DNA of 10,684 nucleotides from Microcoleaceae cyanobacterium UBA11344 (GTDB lineage Bacteria > Cyanobacteriota > Cyanobacteriia > Cyanobacteriales > Microcoleaceae), in NCBI GenBank assembly GCA_003483675.1, contig DMYK01000580.1, positions 1 through 10,684 on the forward strand, written 5' to 3'. The notes below the pieces were generated by a model, which saw nothing but the letters and a program-made list of their open reading frames with translations, was not told the origin of the DNA and ran no database searches. A program made the position numbers and the translations under genes. Below are positions 7,149-10,684 of this stretch, one piece after another (the first letter of the stretch is position 1; every line of letters starts with the position of its first letter).

Positions 7149-10100
7149 GACTGCGTGCCTCCTATTGGTGTATTTAAAACTTCTTTAACTTTGGTTAAAA
7201 ATGCCAACGCATTAAACTCCGCAGTTCCTCCCATATGCTTGTACAAAGATAGCTTGCCTACCGATTGATCTCCAATCAGGTTTTCGTAAGGGTCTAGTTT
7301 CAAACTAATTTTACCAGTTCTACCACTTTCTTTTTCGTACCTAGAAAAGTGGAACAAAGTCAAATACTGCAAAATGTCATTTTTTAGTTGAGTATCAGAA
7401 ATCAATCCCTGATAAATATGTTCATCATCCAGTATATCTTTATAGATATTTAACAAAGTAGCATAGGAAATTACACCCCTATAATTGCGTTCTGCCTCTG
7501 AACCTACTATCAGTCCGTTAAACAGGTTAAAAAATACAACAGAGCGCTTGCTAGGATCTTTCACTAAAGCTGTCAATTCCATCGTATCTTGAATGTACAA
7601 AGAATTTACTCCCAATCTTTCTGATAGTTTTACCGCATAGTATTTATCAAAAAACATCGGGTAAATTTTGATATCATTGTAGTTTTCTTTGAAATATCTA
7701 ATCACATCTTTGGACATGAAGAATAAAGCATCTTCTTTTTGTGTCATGTGCAAGGTACTAGAATAGGGAGCTTTGGCAATGTAGAGAAAATGCCTGAATC
7801 CCAATTTGTAAACTTTCCCTATTTCATCCCGCACTACTGTAGGTTCTTTAAACATCTGTTCGTGTTCGTAGGTTTCCGAGAATGTTTTGAGCAACTGTAG
7901 CCTCACAGAACCATCTTTTTGACGAATTGCTCCGACAATTTCTCCTTGCAAATTCGAGAGTTTTTGGTCGCTATTCCACCTAGCATCGCTCTCGCGACTG
8001 GAAACTATAACTATAGCGAGTTTGTCCAGTTCTTTTGGAGCATCTGACGGGTTGGCAAAAGTAAACTTTTTGGGTAGCACAGAATACAAAGAACTCATCA
8101 CATTGGGAGCTTTGTAATCTAAATTCCTGATATCAATACCCTGAGAATTAGAACGATGTTCCTCATTGAGTAAATGCGATAACCTTTTAGATAAAGAACG
8201 CATGAACTCTTCTACTGGCGAATCAGATTGTTGGTTACTAAGTTGCAGCCGCAGTATGGGAATGAATAATCTACTCTGCTTTTCCAAAAGTAGCTTCAGG
8301 GAAGTATATGCAAGTAAATCGAACGTAAACCGATACACAAAACTTTTTTTAGCATCCCATTTATTGCTAGCTAAACTGTAGGGAAAAGCAACTATTTTTC
8401 GGCTTTTAAACAAGTTATCATAGGTTTTGCGGGATAGTGGCTCTTTTGGCATTAGCAGCACTGGCAGAGCTTTCACCCCTGTGATATCATATTCCATACT
8501 GAAGCTTTGCAGGTCGTCAGTAGCAAAATAATGAACATCACTAATTTCAATTTTAGCTGTGAGAGTACATAGGGAATTTTGAGTAGCCTTTGCTTGACCA
8601 ATAGCTATATATTTTAATACTTCCTTGGGCTTGGTTCGTAGCTCAGGCTTAAAGAATGTAGAGTTTGTAGAAATAGTTTTCATACTATCCTCTAAAATGC
8701 TTTTTCTGACCGAAATGTGAAGCGGAAATTCTTTAGGTAAATGCTTGTGTTTCAGAATTTTTTGCAGGAGATTCTTGAGCGTGTCTATTTTAGAGGCAAT
8801 ATTATATTGTTCAAAATCTTTTTTGATGTCTTGTAGAACTATTTTTTTCGCTGCTTCATCAGAACCTTTGAAAATTTTTAATACTTTTTCCTCAAATCCT
8901 GGGATTGGATCGTATTCTAAATCTGAGTTAACTGTATAATCTTTTGCTGATGCGTCTTTTCCGGCAAAAGCGATGTAGTACAAAAATACTAACTTCAAGA
9001 GCTTTTTAGCAAAAATTTCTTTTCTAGCAGGGTTATTAAGTTCGGCTTTGTGTTCCTCACTTTCCGGGTCAAGCAGATTGAGATAATACTCAAAGACTGT
9101 TTTGCCACCATAGGCTTGCACTGGGTTATTAAACTTGAGCTTGAGTCCAAAAACAAACTGGATATCTCCTTTGTTTTCGTCTTTTGTTTCTCCTAAATAT
9201 CCTTCTATTTTGGGAATAATCGGCAGCATATCGAATGCTTCAGCGCGAGCAAAAGCATCTCGGTAATTCAAGTCTGTATCCGCATAGTTGACTAAGTAAT
9301 CACCGTCGCTTTTTTCGAGATTGCTGACATATTCATCAATAAGCTTGAGACGCCGGATTAGGCTTTGTAAATAAATTAGACCCTCGGCATTTGATGGGTT
9401 ATTGCTTGTGCTAAGGTTTTCTTGGAGAAATTCTAAATAACATATTTGTGCCTGTTTTTTGAGTTTGCCGATGGTTTCTGTATCTACAATTTCTTTGAGC
9501 TTGTAAAAGTCTGATTTAGAATCTTCCTCTAAATCTTGAAGAATGTAATTCAAGTCTTCGCGCTGACTCTCACTAGCACTAGCAAACTGAGATTTAATGT
9601 AATTTTCTAAGCCTTGTTTTAGTTCGGCGTTGAACTTGCCGGTATTGCCAACGGTAATAGTTAGTTTATGAAATTTTAGTAGTTCTTTGCTACTAACATT
9701 TTTGTGGAGACTCAACCGCTGCTTTTGCAACCCTGAATAGTTTCCAAAGGGATAGCTAAAGTCTAACTTAGGAGTTGGGCTTTTTAGATTCTCCAAGTCT
9801 GTAATTAAGCTAGCAACAAACTGTTCGATATTAAGCTGTTGATTTTGTTGCTTAATTGCCGACTCCAGCAAAGCTTTTAAACTATTTTTAATTTTGGTAA
9901 TTTGACCGGGAAAACGTTCTTGGAAACCGGGAGTAAAATTAACTGTTGCAGTACGAACACTGCGCTCCGAAGCACCTAAAGGATTTTCTACGGGCAAACC
10001 TGCCACTTGCTCGGCTATGCTGTCAATGTCGATGAGCAGGCGATCGCAATTACCATGTATGCTAAAAGGGTTCTGAGTCGGCGGCTTCCCTAAAACTTCT

Positions 10101-10174
10101 ATAATCTTGTCCAATAAGTCGCCACAGTCAACAAGAACTAAATCACTGTCTCCCGCTCTCAAAATATTATTCAT
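7145..10174 (-). CDS. A1: large uncharacterised protein (1009 aa) with a tentative C-terminal PIWI-like region
   Basis: I do not recognise a named family with confidence. No signal peptide or clear membrane helix is visible, so it is probably cytoplasmic. The start is fixed by the RBS and by the shared N-terminus with A2 (GDLLDKI at 18-24, then NPFS and a RLLIDID strand at 45-51). The middle holds a well-conserved block (GDYLVNY 291-297, FGLKLKFNNPVQ 342-353, FEYYLNLLDP 361-370). Residues about 718-970 follow the order of a PIWI domain: first strand KLAIVIVSSRESDA (718-731), strand LYIAKAPY (797-804) where Argonautes have YRDG, IKIYPMFFDKYY (835-846) like the PIWI 'ITFIVVQKRHH' strand, YIQDTMEL (860-867), FFNLFNG then RGVISYATLLNIY (899-911) like 'GTSRPTHY', and LTLFHFSRYE followed by ISLKLDPY (956-963). 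Asp positions of the catalytic tetrad appear replaced (Ser725, Ala800-Lys801), so it would be inactive as a slicer. The family call is inference; another RNase H-like or unrelated fold is possible. It overlaps B1 by four bases. Confidence 0.9.
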   Translation of the reverse strand: MNNILRAGDSDLVLVDCGDLLDKIIEVLGKPPTQNPFSIHGNCDRLLIDIDSIAEQVAGLPVENPLGASERSVRTATVNFTPGFQERFPGQITKIKNSLKALLESAIKQQNQQLNIEQFVASLITDLENLKSPTPKLDFSYPFGNYSGLQKQRLSLHKNVSSKELLKFHKLTITVGNTGKFNAELKQGLENYIKSQFASASESQREDLNYILQDLEEDSKSDFYKLKEIVDTETIGKLKKQAQICYLEFLQENLSTSNNPSNAEGLIYLQSLIRRLKLIDEYVSNLEKSDGDYLVNYADTDLNYRDAFARAEAFDMLPIIPKIEGYLGETKDENKGDIQFVFGLKLKFNNPVQAYGGKTVFEYYLNLLDPESEEHKAELNNPARKEIFAKKLLKLVFLYYIAFAGKDASAKDYTVNSDLEYDPIPGFEEKVLKIFKGSDEAAKKIVLQDIKKDFEQYNIASKIDTLKNLLQKILKHKHLPKEFPLHISVRKSILEDSMKTISTNSTFFKPELRTKPKEVLKYIAIGQAKATQNSLCTLTAKIEISDVHYFATDDLQSFSMEYDITGVKALPVLLMPKEPLSRKTYDNLFKSRKIVAFPYSLASNKWDAKKSFVYRFTFDLLAYTSLKLLLEKQSRLFIPILRLQLSNQQSDSPVEEFMRSLSKRLSHLLNEEHRSNSQGIDIRNLDYKAPNVMSSLYSVLPKKFTFANPSDAPKELDKLAIVIVSSRESDARWNSDQKLSNLQGEIVGAIRQKDGSVRLQLLKTFSETYEHEQMFKEPTVVRDEIGKVYKLGFRHFLYIAKAPYSSTLHMTQKEDALFFMSKDVIRYFKENYNDIKIYPMFFDKYYAVKLSERLGVNSLYIQDTMELTALVKDPSKRSVVFFNLFNGLIVGSEAERNYRGVISYATLLNIYKDILDDEHIYQGLISDTQLKNDILQYLTLFHFSRYEKESGRTGKISLKLDPYENLIGDQSVGKLSLYKHMGGTAEFNALAFLTKVKEVLNTPIGGTQS
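7158..7163 (-). promoter_or_regulatory. Ribosome binding site of B1, inside the A1 coding end
   Basis: AGGAGG on the minus strand, 9 bases before the B1 ATG at 7148 and inside the last codons of A1. With the ATGA overlap of the A1 stop and B1 start it points to coupled translation. Confidence 0.75.
7265..8023 (-). other. A1 PIWI-like C-terminal region (residues 718-970)
   Basis: This is the segment best conserved between A1 and A2. It can be laid on the Argonaute PIWI strand order without rearrangement. Invariant in both copies are Arg727 in SSR(E/D)SDA, APY at 802-804, FFDKYY at 841-846, YIQD at 860-863, GVISY at 900-904, NIY at 909-911 and LDPY at 960-963. The match is by landmark order and spacing, not by catalytic residues, which are missing. 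Confidence 0.4.
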
Positions 10175-10182
10175 TCTATTAA

Positions 10183-10188
10183 CCTCTT
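10183..10188 (-). promoter_or_regulatory. Ribosome binding site of A1
   Basis: AAGAGG on the minus strand, 8 bases before the ATG at 10174. It is weaker than the AGGAGG of the B1 and A2 genes. Confidence 0.6.
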
Positions 10189-10230
10189 CACACTGCTTTA
10201 CAACTTATGCAGTTCTGCTACTGGAATTGA

Positions 10231-10259
10231 ATGGTACAGCATTTTGAACTATTAGTCAA
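10231..10259 (-). promoter_or_regulatory. Sigma70-type promoter of the A1-B1-A2-B2 operon
   Basis: On the minus strand TTGACT (10254-10259, five of six to TTGACA) is followed by exactly 17 bases and then TACCAT (10231-10236, four of six to TATAAT). It lies in the only sizeable gap upstream of A1, about 57 bases before its start codon, leaving a leader of roughly 50 bases. No other promoter-sized gap exists between the four large genes, so this probably drives the whole operon. Confidence 0.55.
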
Positions 10260-10306
10260 GTTTTGGAAAAATTGCTGGTGCGATCGCGACATAAATCTTA
10301 ACCCCC

Positions 10307-10576
10307 TCAAAAAGCTTGAATCCACTCTTTCACATCGTACTCAGTCCAAACCCCATTTACCCAATAAGGATCGGCTTCAACCAATTGTCGCACAATTGTC
10401 TCATCCTCAGCTTCATAAATTGCAAAAACTTTTGTTAAATCTTTCGTTGGTCCGATCGTAATTAACACTCCCGATTCCTTCTGCTTAGCCAATCCCGCTA
10501 AATGAGCTTCCCGAAACGGAGCGCGTTTTTCGAGGACATCTTCGCAGTAACTTCCCCACATCACATATTTGGTCAC
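10307..10576 (-). CDS. YciI family protein (89 aa)
   Basis: Small cytoplasmic protein of the YciI-like ferredoxin-fold family, whose biochemical role is poorly defined. The N-terminal strand and loop (residues 4-20, YVMWGSYCEDVLEKRAP) are followed by the conserved His25 in REAHLAGL. A GPTKDLTKVFAIYEA strand lies at 42-56 and the family-typical ADPYW at 68-72. His25 and Asp69 are the probable paired active-site residues of the family. Length is normal for the family, so the gene looks intact. I chose the GTG start at 10576 because CGAGG lies 9 bases upstream and the resulting N-terminus (MTKYVMWGSYCED) begins as family members do; the next ATG at residue 6 would remove the first beta strand. 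It is separated from the downstream large operon by a gap with a promoter, so it is probably an independent housekeeping neighbour rather than part of that system. Confidence 0.9.
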   Translation of the reverse strand: MTKYVMWGSYCEDVLEKRAPFREAHLAGLAKQKESGVLITIGPTKDLTKVFAIYEAEDETIVRQLVEADPYWVNGVWTEYDVKEWIQAF

Positions 10577-10585
10577 GGTTTTGAG

Positions 10586-10590
10586 CCTCG
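10586..10590 (-). promoter_or_regulatory. Ribosome binding site of the YciI-family gene
   Basis: CGAGG on the minus strand, 9 bases before the GTG at 10576. It supports the GTG start over the internal ATG. Confidence 0.5.
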
Positions 10591-10608
10591 GATGAATTTG
10601 TTTAAAAG

Positions 10609-10622
10609 TTATTGTACAATAA
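10609..10622. repeat. 14-base perfect palindrome TTATTGTACAATAA
   Basis: The sequence equals its own reverse complement across all 14 bases. It overlaps the candidate -10 of the YciI-family gene, the position expected for a repressor operator. It is AT-rich, so chance is not excluded. Confidence 0.4.
10611..10616 (-). promoter_or_regulatory. Possible -10 element of the YciI-family gene
   Basis: TACAAT on the minus strand matches TATAAT at five of six positions and lies about 35 bases before the GTG. No good -35 hexamer sits 16-18 bases upstream (the best is around GTTAAA), so the promoter would be weak or activator-dependent. The hexamer lies inside a 14-base perfect palindrome. Confidence 0.35.
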
Positions 10623-10663
10623 GATTAGCAGGATTTAACGAGAATTTTAAGGATTAAGATTCT

Positions 10664-10684
10664 TTAACCGCAGAGGGCGCAGAG
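10664..10684. repeat. CGCAGAG-type cyanobacterial short repeat, cut by the window edge
   Basis: TTAACCG runs into two copies of CGCAGAG (10669-10675 and 10678-10684) separated by GG. Similar 'AACCGCAGAGG-CGCAGAG' heptamer-based repeats are found between genes in many filamentous cyanobacteria. The element continues beyond the window, so its full length and unit number are unknown. Confidence 0.5.

Noticed and set aside
472..10174. Direct assignment to a pPIWI_RE or DdmDE system
   Set aside because: The sizes and partners are similar, but I cannot match the family-defining motifs by eye, there is no separate REase gene in the window, and B is not clearly DinG-like. Kept as an analogy only.
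10175..10306. Terminator for the YciI-family gene or a riboswitch in the A1 leader
   Set aside because: No stable GC-rich hairpin with a T-run is visible after the stop codon. The leader holds only a 4-base inverted pair (GCAG/CTGC at 10209-10218), too small to call.
10382..10398. Perfect inverted repeat CAATTGT-CGC-ACAATTG
   Set aside because: It sits inside the YciI-family coding region (around RQLVEAD), has no following T-run and is AT-rich; it is likely incidental to the codons used.
10231..10461. Plus-strand open frame across the gap and the YciI-family gene
   Set aside because: It lies antisense to a well-supported gene and over the operon promoter, its protein has no family features, and no ribosome binding site stands out.
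1..10684. Insertion sequences, CRISPR arrays, tRNA or rRNA genes
   Set aside because: No transposase-like protein, regularly spaced repeats or RNA gene signatures are visible on either strand; almost all bases are coding for the five minus-strand genes.

Overview
The window looks like chromosomal or large-plasmid DNA from a cyanobacterium. It is AT-leaning and carries five exact copies of the cyanobacterial HIP1 octamer GCGATCGC (4515-4522, 5881-5888, 6291-6298, 10040-10047, 10280-10287). It also has many near matches around CGATCG. At the right edge there is a CGCAGAG-type short repeat of the kind scattered through filamentous cyanobacterial genomes. The species cannot be named from this.

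All genes are on the minus strand, so the window reads right to left. At the right edge is a small YciI-family gene (10307-10576, GTG start) with its own likely promoter. A 130-base gap follows, holding a well-formed sigma70-type promoter (TTGACT, 17-base spacer, TACCAT). After it the rest of the window is one tightly packed operon of four very long genes: A1 (7145-10174, 1009 aa), B1 (3522-7148, 1208 aa), A2 (472-3501, 1009 aa) and B2 (1-472, only the first 157 residues are inside the window). A1/A2 are paralogues and so are B1/B2, so the operon is a tandem duplication of a two-gene A-B module. In each module A and B overlap (ATGA for A1/B1, TAATG for A2/B2). The two modules are 20 bases apart, with a strong AGGAGG in between.

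B is an SF2-type helicase/ATPase: Walker A GNPGIGKT, Walker B ending in DEIT, and a motif VI QVIYRGRG. Its N-terminal region is conserved between copies and contains a segment that looks like a degenerate PD-(D/E)XK nuclease core. A has no domain that I recognise with certainty. The last ~290 residues of both copies, however, follow the order of secondary-structure landmarks of a PIWI (Argonaute RNase H-like) domain, with the catalytic aspartates apparently replaced. If that reading is right, A-B is a catalytically inactive PIWI-like protein paired with a helicase/nuclease-like protein. By analogy with DdmDE and the pPIWI_RE systems this would be a candidate nucleic-acid-guided defence system, here present as two diverged tandem copies. 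The duplication, operon layout and helicase motifs are seen directly in the sequence. The PIWI and nuclease calls, and the defence role, are inference from motif order and need a profile or structure search.
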